Of a stretch of 21,443 nt of DNA, positions 1 to 8,336 are shown in pieces (position 1 is the first letter of the stretch; each line of letters opens with the position of its first letter). The notes beneath the pieces are model-generated. The model did not search any database. It saw only the letters and a list, made by a program, of their open reading frames with translations, and was not told the DNA's origin. Both the position numbers and the translations under genes were made by a program. The stretch comes from an uncultured beta proteobacterium (lineage in GTDB: Bacteria; Pseudomonadota; Gammaproteobacteria; Burkholderiales; Burkholderiaceae_C), in the NCBI GenBank assembly GCA_903920405.1, contig CAIXMC010000086.1, positions 1 to 21,443 of the forward strand, in the 5' to 3' direction.

Positions 1-1036
1 AGTGACGGTCGTGCCGGCATCTGCATCAACACCCAAGGCCGTCACTCCAACCACCGTGCCTATGACCGCAATCTCAGCCACGGTATTGGCCGATGGATTG
101 CTGTCGGACAACACCACAGGGTTGTCGTTCACATTCGTCACGGCAATGGTGAAGTCTGAACTGGCCACACTGCCATCGCTGCTGGTGGCCTTGACGGTGA
201 TGGTCTGGCTGCTGGCTGCTTCAAAATCAAGAGCACTAGCCACAGTCACCACGCCGCTTTGAGGATCAATGGCGAATTTACCGCCTGCATTGTTGGTCAA
301 CTCATAAGTGACGGTCGTGCCAGCATCTGCATCAACGCCTGAGGCCGTCACGCCCACCACCGTGCCTATAGCTGAATTCTCAGCCACGGTATTGGCCGAT
401 GGATTGCTGTCGGACAACACCACAGGGTTGTCATTGACGTTGGTCACGGCAATGGTGAAATCCGAACTGGCCACACTGCCATCGCTGCTGGTGGCCTTGA
501 CGGTGATGGTCTGGCTGCTGGCCGCTTCATAATCAAGAGCGCCCGCAACAGTCACCACGCCGCTTTGAGGATCAATGGCGAATTTTCCGCCTGCATCGTT
601 GGTCAACTCGTAAGTAACGGTTGCGCCAGCATCTGCATCAACACCCAAGGCCGTCACTCCAACCACTGTACCTATGGCCGCATTCTCAGCCACGGTATTG
701 GCCGATGGATTGCTGTCGGACAACACCACAGGGTGGTCATTGACGTACGTCACGGCGATAGTAAAGTCAGAATTGGCAACGCTGCCATCGCTGCTGGTGG
801 CTTGAACCGTGATAGTGTGGCTGCTGGCCGCTTCAAAATCAAGAACGCCAGCCACAATCACCACGCCGCTTTGAGGATCAATGGCGAATTTACCGCCTGC
901 ATTGTTGGTCAAAGCGTAAGTGACGGTCGTGCCAGCATCTGCATCAACACCCAAGGCCGTCACGCCTACTACCGTGCCCACAGGGGAATTTTCTGCCACG
1001 GTATTGGCCAATGGATCGCTGTCGGACAACACCACA
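1..1036 (-). repeat. Tandem 306-bp (102-residue) cadherin-like repeat array
   Basis: The same landmarks recur at exact 306-bp spacing: the stretch reading (on plus) GTCGGACAACACCACAG follows positions 95, 401, 707 and 1013, and GTGACGGTCGTGCC or a variant recurs near 2, 308, 614 and 920. A more divergent isolated copy lies around 2340-2610. The copies differ by scattered substitutions and keep frame, so they are protein domain repeats inside the adhesin gene. The array continues beyond the left edge, so copy number is unknown. Confidence 0.9.
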
Positions 1037-3201
1037 GGTTGTCCAATAACATCACCAGCGGCGGTACCTGTCACCTCTACGCTAAGTTGTTGAGTTGCCA
1101 ATCTATTGTTGGACGCCTTGACAGTGTAGGTAAAGTCATCAGTAACTTTCACCCCATCGGGCACATTCGCAGCTTTGTCACCACCAGGAATGTACGTGTA
1201 ATCTCCTGATTTGCTCACAAGCAATGTGCCATAGTGTCCAATGACCAATAACTCTGAAGTCTCTGAAGTATCAGGTACCAACGTACCATTCACCGAATAC
1301 AAACCTGTTCCTGCACTTAAACCATCATTGGCAAGTAAATTACCTTTGACAGCTTCTACCTGATTCTCAATCACAGCGGCTGTGTCTTTTTGCAAATCAA
1401 GCCGAGCCAGCATGTTGATGGCATGATTGACACCCTCTGCGGAAGCATCTTCCAGAGCATCAAGTGCATGACCAGAACCTGTCAAGGTTTGGAGGATGGC
1501 AGCATCTGTTGCAGTTTTAAAGAGGGTTTCGAGCGATGCACTGGTTTGTGCCAACTGCTCGGAAGCAGTTTGGATTGCGGCAACAAATGCAGGAGGAATA
1601 TCTCCTTGAACCGAAGCCACAGTTAAATGACCCTGAGCTTTTGATATAACAGCATCTATATCAAATCTACTATCCAAAACCGATGACAACGCCAGTTCAG
1701 AAGAAATCTGTGTGGCATCTTTCAATGTTGTACCCGCCGGCAGTGCTGCAAAAACCTTGGAGACACTATCAGCCACCTGGGTCGTCAATACATCCAACTC
1801 TGCTGCCGTCAAGCTACCACCAGATACAGCTTGTGCCGTGTTGACTGCAGATTCAATGATGTTTCCTATGGCTACTGATGCTGCTGCCATTTTTTGAGCA
1901 ACCGCCAGTGCGGCATCGCCAGCGACAGTCCCATCGGAGCCACCCTTGATGGCATCGATATAGTTATAAGTGGCCAGATCCAGATCAGCAGGCAGATCCA
2001 GAGTTATTTTTAATTGTTCTGCGCTCACTTGGCCAGATGCCACCAAAGTTGTTAATGGCGACACCACTACCGACGATCCCTCCGAATCGGTTGCCAATAG
2101 CGTTAAGGAAAACTTATTGCCCGTAAAAGAATCTACCGTGTTTTCATCGGATAACACAATAAATTTCGCACCAGCAACAGGCGAATATTGAATCTGTAGC
2201 GCGCCATTGGCATCTGTCTTGCCCAAAAACTCGGAAGTATCGGCAATACCGTTGATGTTAGTGTCATAGTAAACATTGGCACCATGAAGCGATCCGTCAA
2301 TCACCGTCAATAGTTTATTGACCGTAGCACCAGTAACATCAATATCAAAATTGGATGTGGCAGAACTACCATCGCTGCTGGTAGCTTTCACTGTAATAGA
2401 TTGACTGCCGGCTGTCAGTGGGCCAGCAACAGTCACCACGCCGCTTTGGGCATCAATGGCGAATTTACCGCCTGCATCATTGGTCAAAGCGTAAGTGACG
2501 GTTCTACCTGCATCACCATCAACGCCTGAGGCTGTGATGCCCACCGGCACGCCTATAGCTGCATTCTCAGCCACAGTATTGGCCAATGGATCGCTGTCGG
2601 ACAGCACCACTGGAGCATTTGGCGGAGAACTAGAACCCGAACCTGAACCCGAACTGCTTGCAAGCGCCAGAACACCCAGCCCCAATCCACCCACAACAAG
2701 CATAGGCGAAACCGCTGTTGCAGCACCCGCACCCGCACCCGCACCCGTTTCAGATGCCATGGCACCATCGACAGTTCCCTCAGAAACCTCAGCTTGGTCC
2801 AGCACAATATCGTTAGTCTGCTCAACAACCCCCGCACCTTCTTCGGTAACCACTTCGGGCGAAATGACCTGCGCCTCGCCAGCATCAACCATTTGACCTT
2901 GCATGTCAGCATCAAGTGCAGCAACAACATCCTGATCTGGCAATATTTCCATGTCCCGACTGGCCGCCACGTCTCTGGACTCCGTCACAAATGGATGATC
3001 ATTGACCACATCGTGACTGGCCAGAGCAACATTGGCAACGGTACCAGCGTTGTCAAGAGTCGCATCAGACTGATGGGCCTTTTCAACCGAAGAGGCTACA
3101 ACCTTGTCCCCAACGATAGCCGCCAATCCCATTGCCAAGAGCGACTGAGCGCCTTTTTTTGCATTTGAGACTTTGTTTTTGACTACTTTTTTGATAGACA
3201 T
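1..3201 (-). CDS. Giant cadherin/VCBS-repeat surface adhesin, N-terminal part (C-terminus beyond window)
   Basis: An uninterrupted minus-strand reading frame starts with ATG at 3201 and is still open at base 1 (1067 codons visible). AAAGGGGC lies about 7 nt before the start as ribosome binding site. Layout: a lysine-rich N-terminus (MSIKKVVKNK), an acidic linker, a Gly/Ala run followed by a hydrophobic Gly/Leu stretch and a Ser/Gly linker (about residues 153-194), one cadherin-like repeat (about 198-290), a middle domain with DTNINGIAD and SPLTTLV signatures (about 291-600), a VCBS-like segment (NLLANDG, DDFTYTV; about 608-715), then near-identical 102-residue cadherin-like repeats (VTYxLTNxAGGKFAIDPQSGVVTVA, DADAG, NVNDNPVVLSDSNP). 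Such repeats bind calcium in known adhesins. There is no classical Sec signal; type I secretion and an N-terminal retention role for the Gly-rich part are inference, because the C-terminal secretion signal is outside the window. Confidence 0.88.
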   Translation of the reverse strand, partial: MSIKKVVKNKVSNAKKGAQSLLAMGLAAIVGDKVVASSVEKAHQSDATLDNAGTVANVALASHDVVNDHPFVTESRDVAASRDMEILPDQDVVAALDADMQGQMVDAGEAQVISPEVVTEEGAGVVEQTNDIVLDQAEVSEGTVDGAMASETGAGAGAGAATAVSPMLVVGGLGLGVLALASSSGSGSGSSSPPNAPVVLSDSDPLANTVAENAAIGVPVGITASGVDGDAGRTVTYALTNDAGGKFAIDAQSGVVTVAGPLTAGSQSITVKATSSDGSSATSNFDIDVTGATVNKLLTVIDGSLHGANVYYDTNINGIADTSEFLGKTDANGALQIQYSPVAGAKFIVLSDENTVDSFTGNKFSLTLLATDSEGSSVVVSPLTTLVASGQVSAEQLKITLDLPADLDLATYNYIDAIKGGSDGTVAGDAALAVAQKMAAASVAIGNIIESAVNTAQAVSGGSLTAAELDVLTTQVADSVSKVFAALPAGTTLKDATQISSELALSSVLDSRFDIDAVISKAQGHLTVASVQGDIPPAFVAAIQTASEQLAQTSASLETLFKTATDAAILQTLTGSGHALDALEDASAEGVNHAINMLARLDLQKDTAAVIENQVEAVKGNLLANDGLSAGTGLYSVNGTLVPDTSETSELLVIGHYGTLLVSKSGDYTYIPGGDKAANVPDGVKVTDDFTYTVKASNNRLATQQLSVEVTGTAAGDVIGQPVVLSDSDPLANTVAENSPVGTVVGVTALGVDADAGTTVTYALTNNAGGKFAIDPQSGVVIVAGVLDFEAASSHTITVQATSSDGSVANSDFTIAVTYVNDHPVVLSDSNPSANTVAENAAIGTVVGVTALGVDADAGATVTYELTNDAGGKFAIDPQSGVVTVAGALDYEAASSQTITVKATSSDGSVASSDFTIAVTNVNDNPVVLSDSNPSANTVAENSAIGTVVGVTASGVDADAGTTVTYELTNNAGGKFAIDPQSGVVTVASALDFEAASSQTITVKATSSDGSVASSDFTIAVTNVNDNPVVLSDSNPSANTVAEIAVIGTVVGVTALGVDADAGTTVT

Positions 3202-3261
3202 CTTATTGCCCCTTTTAGTTTAAAAAGAAAAAACTGGCCTGACCAAGAATTTCAGAGATCA

Positions 3262-3358
3262 GTAACCGAAAAAACGGTTACACGAAAAGTTGCCCCAACT
3301 TCCACGGCAACCCCTACAACGACACGTTGGGACCTGCAACTGAGAGTTACACCAACGT
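3262..3358. promoter_or_regulatory. Hairpin-rich leader between adhesin and glycosyltransferase genes
   Basis: The 294-bp gap between the divergent adhesin (start 3201) and the small ORF at 3496 holds three inverted repeats: GTAACCG/CGGTTAC with an A6 loop (3262-3281), GTTGCC/GGCAAC (3289-3311) and ACGTTGG/CCAACGT (3324-3358). The first lies about 60 nt before the adhesin start and would fold in its mRNA leader, or act as an operator in DNA. No convincing -35/-10 pair was found; the remaining part (about 3380-3440) is AT-rich and could hold promoters for both directions. Confidence 0.4.
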
Positions 3359-3495
3359 TATGAGTCACTAAATACTAACATGTGAAAAGCTCACTTTTAG
3401 ATTTTTTTATGACCTCCCCTATTTATTTTTACATTCATGAACCGACCTTTGAAGATATTCCGTGCCTGCCTGACATCCGATAAGATTACCCCACC

Positions 3496-3672
3496 ATGCC
3501 CCTGATTGAATTGACAAACCAAACTTTACTTCTTGACCATTGTGCCAATGCCGCCAACACTGAACTGCAAAGTGTCCATCACTTGGGTTCAGAATGGTTA
3601 ATCAATAAATTTGCATCAGTGACATCGGAACTTTGGGCATATCAAATCACTCATCCATACAAGACACAATGA
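3496..3672 (+). CDS. Small 58-residue ORF overlapping the glycosyltransferase start
   Basis: ATG at 3496 opens a 58-codon frame (MPLIELTNQTLLLDHCANAA...ending HPYKTQ) whose TGA at 3670-3672 overlaps the ATG at 3669 of the next gene as ATGA, the usual geometry of translational coupling. An in-frame TAA at 3481 limits upstream extension. No strong Shine-Dalgarno is visible before it. I do not recognise the product: it has no signal peptide or membrane segment. It may be a real small protein or a leader ORF that controls translation of the large glycosyltransferase. Confidence 0.45.
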   Translation: MPLIELTNQTLLLDHCANAANTELQSVHHLGSEWLINKFASVTSELWAYQITHPYKTQ

Positions 3673-6600
3673 CCCACAACATACACAGCCCTGGTGATTT
3701 AGCCTTGGGTAACCAAGCCTTGATGCAAGGCAACTTCATACAAGCCATGACCCATTTTGTGCAAGGTTTAACCACCCTGCCCGGATTGGCCAGCACCTTG
3801 CGTACCAACTTTCATTGGGCACAGCTCCAATACAAAGAATCACGCACAGGCGAAGTGCAGCCCCATGTCATGGTGTGTACCAGTGAACTGTCGCACAACA
3901 CCGCCGGTCGGGCCTACGCATTGGCCAAAATTTACCAAAGTTTTTCCAAAGTGGACATCATCGGCAGTGTGTTTGCGCACGGTGATCACGCTGATCACGC
4001 GGTGTGGTCACCCATTTTGAAAAGCGACGTGGCATGCCACAGTTTTGTAGCCCATGACGAAAGCCTATTTTTGCAGCAGGCCGCCGCGCTGGTGGCTGCT
4101 CACCCCTGCGAGGTCGTACACCTGTGCCGGCCTCGCGCACCTGCCTTGTTTTTTGGCATGTTGTACAAGCTGATCTGGAATGCCCATGTGCTAATGGACA
4201 TTGAAGATGAAGAGCTGGCTTTGGTGGGCGCACAGGCAGACTGGCCTCTGAACGACTATCTGCAACACCATACTGCCTTGCCGGCCATTCATGATTTGCT
4301 GGGGCAACAATGGACGCGCCTGGCGGTAGGCTTGGCACGCTCATTTGATGGCTTGACGGTATCAAACCCTGCCCTGCAACGACGCTACGGAGGTGACATT
4401 ATTCGGCAACATGTTCGTCTGCCCAAGCGCTCAACTGCCACGCCAGAATTTAAATCAAAGGTTTGCCATAAATATGGTATTGCACCCCACCACAAGGTTA
4501 TTTTGTTTTTGGGAACACCACGCAGACACTTTGGCCTGGAGGCTGTAGCCAACGCTTTGACAAGCCTGGGTCGCCATGATGTGACACTGATGGTCATTGG
4601 CCAGTTTCTGGACGATGGACAAAGACAGACACTACAAGCCAACCCAAAACTTCAATGCCGGTTTTTGGGAGACAAGGCGCTGGGCACCTTGAGTGACCTG
4701 GCAACACTGGCAGAATTCTGCATATTGCCCCAGCATTCAGACCCCGACATGGCTCGCTTTCAGGTCAGTACCAAATTGCTTGAGGCCTTGTCAGCAGGTA
4801 TTCCAGTCTTGGCATGGAAAGAAGATGCCACGGCTGACATGATGGATGCAGGCGTTGTGCTACGTATGGATGATGTTCGAAAGACGCTGGAATCAGCGCT
4901 TGAGGGCAGCCTTGACCTGAAAGGCAGTCAAGCCCGTGCTCTTGCCTTTTGTCGCAATGAACTGGGTTTGACAGTGAATGCCAAAAGGCTGGAGCGCATC
5001 ATCCGTGCTTTACCGCCCTGCCCTGCACCCTTGTTTGCAGAGCTTCAACTTGCCATCGACAAAACACCAGGTGTACAAGTGTGGCAAACGCCAACTTTAC
5101 CGCAGCCCGGCGCTTTGACGACATTGCCACCCAACGCAGTGCCACTTCAAAAATTACCCATCACCGTGTTGATCATCACCTGGGACGTAGGGCACAACCC
5201 GTTGGGACGGTCTTACATGCTGGCAGAGGTGGTGCAACGGGTGGTCCGACACTGTTTGCTGGTGGGGTTTCAATTTGCACGTTACGGCGATGAGGTATGG
5301 GAACCCCTGCGCACATCGCAACTACCGGTCATTGTGTTACCTGGCTCTGATTTGCCGGCATTTCATGACAGCCTGAAAAATATGGCATCACGGATTCACC
5401 CCGATGTGGTCATTGCATGCAAACCCCGACTGCCTTCATTGGAACTGGGGTTGATGATCAAGGAACAATGGGGCTGCCCGTTGATCATCGACATGGATGA
5501 TCACGAACTATCGTTCTTCAACCAGACGACCGAACTGACACTCAACGAACTGGCCGCCATGCCCGCAGGCAGCGCAGCCACGCAAACAGAACCCTACGCA
5601 GAACTGTGGACGCGGCTCACCCAAAGCCTGTGCAAATCAGCCGACGACATCATGGTGTCCAACCTTGCACTGCAACACACATTTGGCGGCACACTGATAC
5701 CGCATGTTCGTGATGAACACCTGTTTGACCCCACCCGCTTTGATGCACACAAAGTGCGCCTGCGCTATGGCATACCCATTGATAAAAAGGTGATTTTGTT
5801 TTTTGGCACTCCCCGCTCGCACAAAGGTCTTGACACTTTGGCCAGTGCCGTGGGGCAAATGGATGATGACAACTTTTGCCTGGTGGTAGTAGGCACATCA
5901 ACCGACCAGCGTGTCACAGCCCAACTGGATAACCTGGCACAAGGGCGCGTGATTTATCTGCCCAACCAACCGTTTGCATCCGTACCCGAAATCATGGTCA
6001 TGGCCGACGTGGTTTGCCTGCCGCAGGATGAAGACCATGCCATCTCGCAATACCAGTTACCCGCCAAAGCCATTGATGCCATCGCGATGGGCATCCCCCT
6101 TTTGGTCAGCAACACTCCCCCGCTGATGCAATTGGTCGATGATCAGGTAGCGCAGTTGGTGGACCCCCGCGACATCTCTGGTGCATTGCGAAGCGCTGTG
6201 ACCCAGACACACCAGCAAAATCAAAGGCGCGCCACTGTTCGCAGCCGTTTTCTGGAGCGCTACAGTTACGCAGCAGCAGCTTTGCAGATCAAGTTGCTGT
6301 TGGAACGCTGCCTGGCTCGCACTCAACTTGTGCCAGCTCAAAGTACTGCCAGTATTGTGAAGGCCAGCCGTCATGTGTTGGGCTTGCCAGACGCACCCCA
6401 ACCCTTGGTGCGTCTGCCGGGTGTGGATATTGTTTTATTTTGGAAACAAAATGACACAGGCTTGTATGGTCGTCGGCACGACATGGTGATCAAATATCTG
6501 GCCTCCAGACCCGATGTTCGCAAAGTGGTGGTATTTGATGCCCCCATTTCTGAATATGATCTTATTCGGCGACAACAAGCCAGCGATGCGCCAACACAAG

Positions 6601-7619
6601 ATTCATGGATTTATGTGGGCACTTATGAAAAGCTGATGGGCTTGCAAGATACTGACAAAATCTCTTTCAATGTTTTTATCCATCCCCCGGGCACTTACCG
6701 AACACATGCCCATCATGCCATCAAGCCCCATTTGCATGAGGGTTATTTTCCCTTTATTGAATCGGTATTAAGCCGTGAAGGGGTCAATCCCCTTGACAGT
6801 ATTTTCTGGGTTTATCCAAAAAATTATTCAGCACCTGATTTGATTCGCCACTTCAAGCCACGCCAAGTTGTGGTGGATGTGGTAGATGACCATCGTGCCT
6901 GGCCCCAGACATCAGAGGACGAAAAAAAGCGTTTGACCGATAACTACCGGGAAACCCTTGCCCTGGCTGACATGGCATTGACCAATTGTGAACCCATGCA
7001 ACGGTCCATGCAGGAGTTTTTCCCTGGCATTCTTTTGGTTCCCAATGGTTGCGACAGCACACCACCCGCCGTCATACCCAAACATTGCGCCGCCTATGAA
7101 TCCTTTTGCAACTGGCGGGGTAAAACCATCGGCTATGTGGGTAATCTGGAAGCCAAAATCGACATCACCTTGCTTGACAAAATAGCCACCCATTTTCCAG
7201 ATTGCCAATTGGTCTTGATAGGCTCAACTCATGCCAACCCGGACGTCACGCAACTCATGCGCCACCCCAATGTCTTGATGCCCGGCGTTATTCCCTATAA
7301 GGAAATAGGCGCATGGGTATCAAAATTTGATGTAGGTTTGGTGCCCCATCTGAATACGGCAATGACCCAAAACATGAACCCCTTGAAGGTGTTTGTTTAT
7401 TTGGCTTTTGGTGTGCCTGTGGTTGCAACGATGGTTGAAAATATTGATGTCACATCGTCACTGGTTTCTATTGCAAAGCATCATGACGATTTTATTCATG
7501 CCATTCAAAACAGCATTGCAAAAAACCATGTTTTGACTGATATTGAGAAACAATCCATTGCAAACATGAGTTGGAGTAGTAAATTGAAGTTTTGCGTAGA
7601 TTCTATTTTTTTAAAGTGA
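3669..7619 (+). CDS. Three-module GT-B (GT4-like) glycosyltransferase, 1316 aa
   Basis: The protein has a short TPR-like N-terminus (about residues 5-55) and three glycosyltransferase-like modules at about 55-440, 490-870 and 905-1305. Modules 1 and 2 are clearly duplicates: both carry an LxxDIEDxEL / IDMDDHEL segment, SNxALQxxxGG, then YGIxxxxKVILFxGTPRxHxGLxxxAxAL (GTPR at about 282 and 713). Module 3 has the IGYVGNLE start and the NPLKVFVYLAFGVPVV donor-site segment of GT4 enzymes. The GT4 glutamate is kept in module 1 (LLEALSAG, E372), is Asp in module 2 (AIDAIAMG, D803) and Val in module 3 (VFVYLAFG, V1243), so not all modules may be active. The start was chosen at ATG 3669 because of the ATGA overlap with the upstream ORF; an in-frame TTG at 3633 is possible. 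Probable role: cytoplasmic assembly of a surface polysaccharide or glycosylation of the neighbouring adhesin (inference). Confidence 0.85.
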   Translation: MTHNIHSPGDLALGNQALMQGNFIQAMTHFVQGLTTLPGLASTLRTNFHWAQLQYKESRTGEVQPHVMVCTSELSHNTAGRAYALAKIYQSFSKVDIIGSVFAHGDHADHAVWSPILKSDVACHSFVAHDESLFLQQAAALVAAHPCEVVHLCRPRAPALFFGMLYKLIWNAHVLMDIEDEELALVGAQADWPLNDYLQHHTALPAIHDLLGQQWTRLAVGLARSFDGLTVSNPALQRRYGGDIIRQHVRLPKRSTATPEFKSKVCHKYGIAPHHKVILFLGTPRRHFGLEAVANALTSLGRHDVTLMVIGQFLDDGQRQTLQANPKLQCRFLGDKALGTLSDLATLAEFCILPQHSDPDMARFQVSTKLLEALSAGIPVLAWKEDATADMMDAGVVLRMDDVRKTLESALEGSLDLKGSQARALAFCRNELGLTVNAKRLERIIRALPPCPAPLFAELQLAIDKTPGVQVWQTPTLPQPGALTTLPPNAVPLQKLPITVLIITWDVGHNPLGRSYMLAEVVQRVVRHCLLVGFQFARYGDEVWEPLRTSQLPVIVLPGSDLPAFHDSLKNMASRIHPDVVIACKPRLPSLELGLMIKEQWGCPLIIDMDDHELSFFNQTTELTLNELAAMPAGSAATQTEPYAELWTRLTQSLCKSADDIMVSNLALQHTFGGTLIPHVRDEHLFDPTRFDAHKVRLRYGIPIDKKVILFFGTPRSHKGLDTLASAVGQMDDDNFCLVVVGTSTDQRVTAQLDNLAQGRVIYLPNQPFASVPEIMVMADVVCLPQDEDHAISQYQLPAKAIDAIAMGIPLLVSNTPPLMQLVDDQVAQLVDPRDISGALRSAVTQTHQQNQRRATVRSRFLERYSYAAAALQIKLLLERCLARTQLVPAQSTASIVKASRHVLGLPDAPQPLVRLPGVDIVLFWKQNDTGLYGRRHDMVIKYLASRPDVRKVVVFDAPISEYDLIRRQQASDAPTQDSWIYVGTYEKLMGLQDTDKISFNVFIHPPGTYRTHAHHAIKPHLHEGYFPFIESVLSREGVNPLDSIFWVYPKNYSAPDLIRHFKPRQVVVDVVDDHRAWPQTSEDEKKRLTDNYRETLALADMALTNCEPMQRSMQEFFPGILLVPNGCDSTPPAVIPKHCAAYESFCNWRGKTIGYVGNLEAKIDITLLDKIATHFPDCQLVLIGSTHANPDVTQLMRHPNVLMPGVIPYKEIGAWVSKFDVGLVPHLNTAMTQNMNPLKVFVYLAFGVPVVATMVENIDVTSSLVSIAKHHDDFIHAIQNSIAKNHVLTDIEKQSIANMSWSSKLKFCVDSIFLK

Positions 7620-7652
7620 CATAATTATATTCTCTAACATCATTTGTTTAAA

Positions 7653-8336
7653 ATGACGATACCAAAACTTATTCACCAATATTGGTCTGGTGAAAATGGA
7701 AATGTTTGCAAAATTCCACCAGATCAAGTCGTTAATACGAATTCCTGGGATACGACGCACCCTGATTTTGTGCATAAAATATGGCACTTGCAAGAAATCG
7801 AAAGTTTGTTATCCAATTTCCATGGTTTAAACGTCCTGGATTGCGTTCGAGCATGTCGCTTTGTGGCAATGCAGTCCGACATTATCCGTATGGCTTTGGT
7901 TTACGAATATGGTGGCATTTGGTCAGATATAAAAAATCTTGTACTTCAGCCGTTTTTGCATCATTTTCTAGAGCTTGATTATCCATTTATCACTGAGCAC
8001 CCATCCACAGCTATTCGTCCACATCCCAATGATTATTTATGCAATGCATTATTTGGTGCTCCACCTCAATCAGATATGATTTTTGATATTTTAACAGCGG
8101 TGTGCTTTAATATTAATTCCAGAATAAGAGGGGGTGTTTATGGTGTGACTGGAGGATCTGTCATTCTAAAAGTGATTGCAAGAGCACAGCAAAACAACAC
8201 GCCTTACCAATTCTTGACACTTCGTTACAACGAGACATGGGGCATCCGCGTCAAACGAACAAGTGCCACCTATAACAACGGTGGTCGGCACTGGTCAGAA
8301 AGACAAAAAACAGAAAGTCTTTATTTGGATGAATGA
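7653..8336 (+). CDS. GT32-like glycosyltransferase (capsular/LPS sugar transferase type)
   Basis: The 227-residue product begins [11 protein letters not shown], the typical N-terminus of the GT32 family (IPKxIHQxW), and carries [20 protein letters not shown] (about residues 75-94), which matches the family core SDxxRxxxLxxxGGxYxDxD. The second aspartate of the DxD metal-binding motif is Lys here (D92-I93-K94), so metal binding may be altered. The gene follows the large glycosyltransferase by 33 bp and probably shares its transcript. ATG 7653 was preferred; TTG 7644 is in frame and neither has a clear ribosome binding site. The gene is visibly more AT-rich than its neighbours, which suggests separate acquisition. 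Its 3' end overlaps the end of the opposite fcl gene by 42 bp. The acceptor is unknown. Confidence 0.8.
   Translation: MTIPKLIHQYWSGENGNVCKIPPDQVVNTNSWDTTHPDFVHKIWHLQEIESLLSNFHGLNVLDCVRACRFVAMQSDIIRMALVYEYGGIWSDIKNLVLQPFLHHFLELDYPFITEHPSTAIRPHPNDYLCNALFGAPPQSDMIFDILTAVCFNINSRIRGGVYGVTGGSVILKVIARAQQNNTPYQFLTLRYNETWGIRVKRTSATYNNGGRHWSERQKTESLYLDE

Noticed and set aside
1-1036. CRISPR-like or satellite repeat
   Set aside because: Period 306 bp with open frame and protein motifs; no short repeat-spacer pattern.
565-1209. Long plus-strand frame (214 codons) rich in His and Ile
   Set aside because: It lies antisense over the 306-bp adhesin repeats and repeats with them; the minus strand gives clear cadherin motifs.
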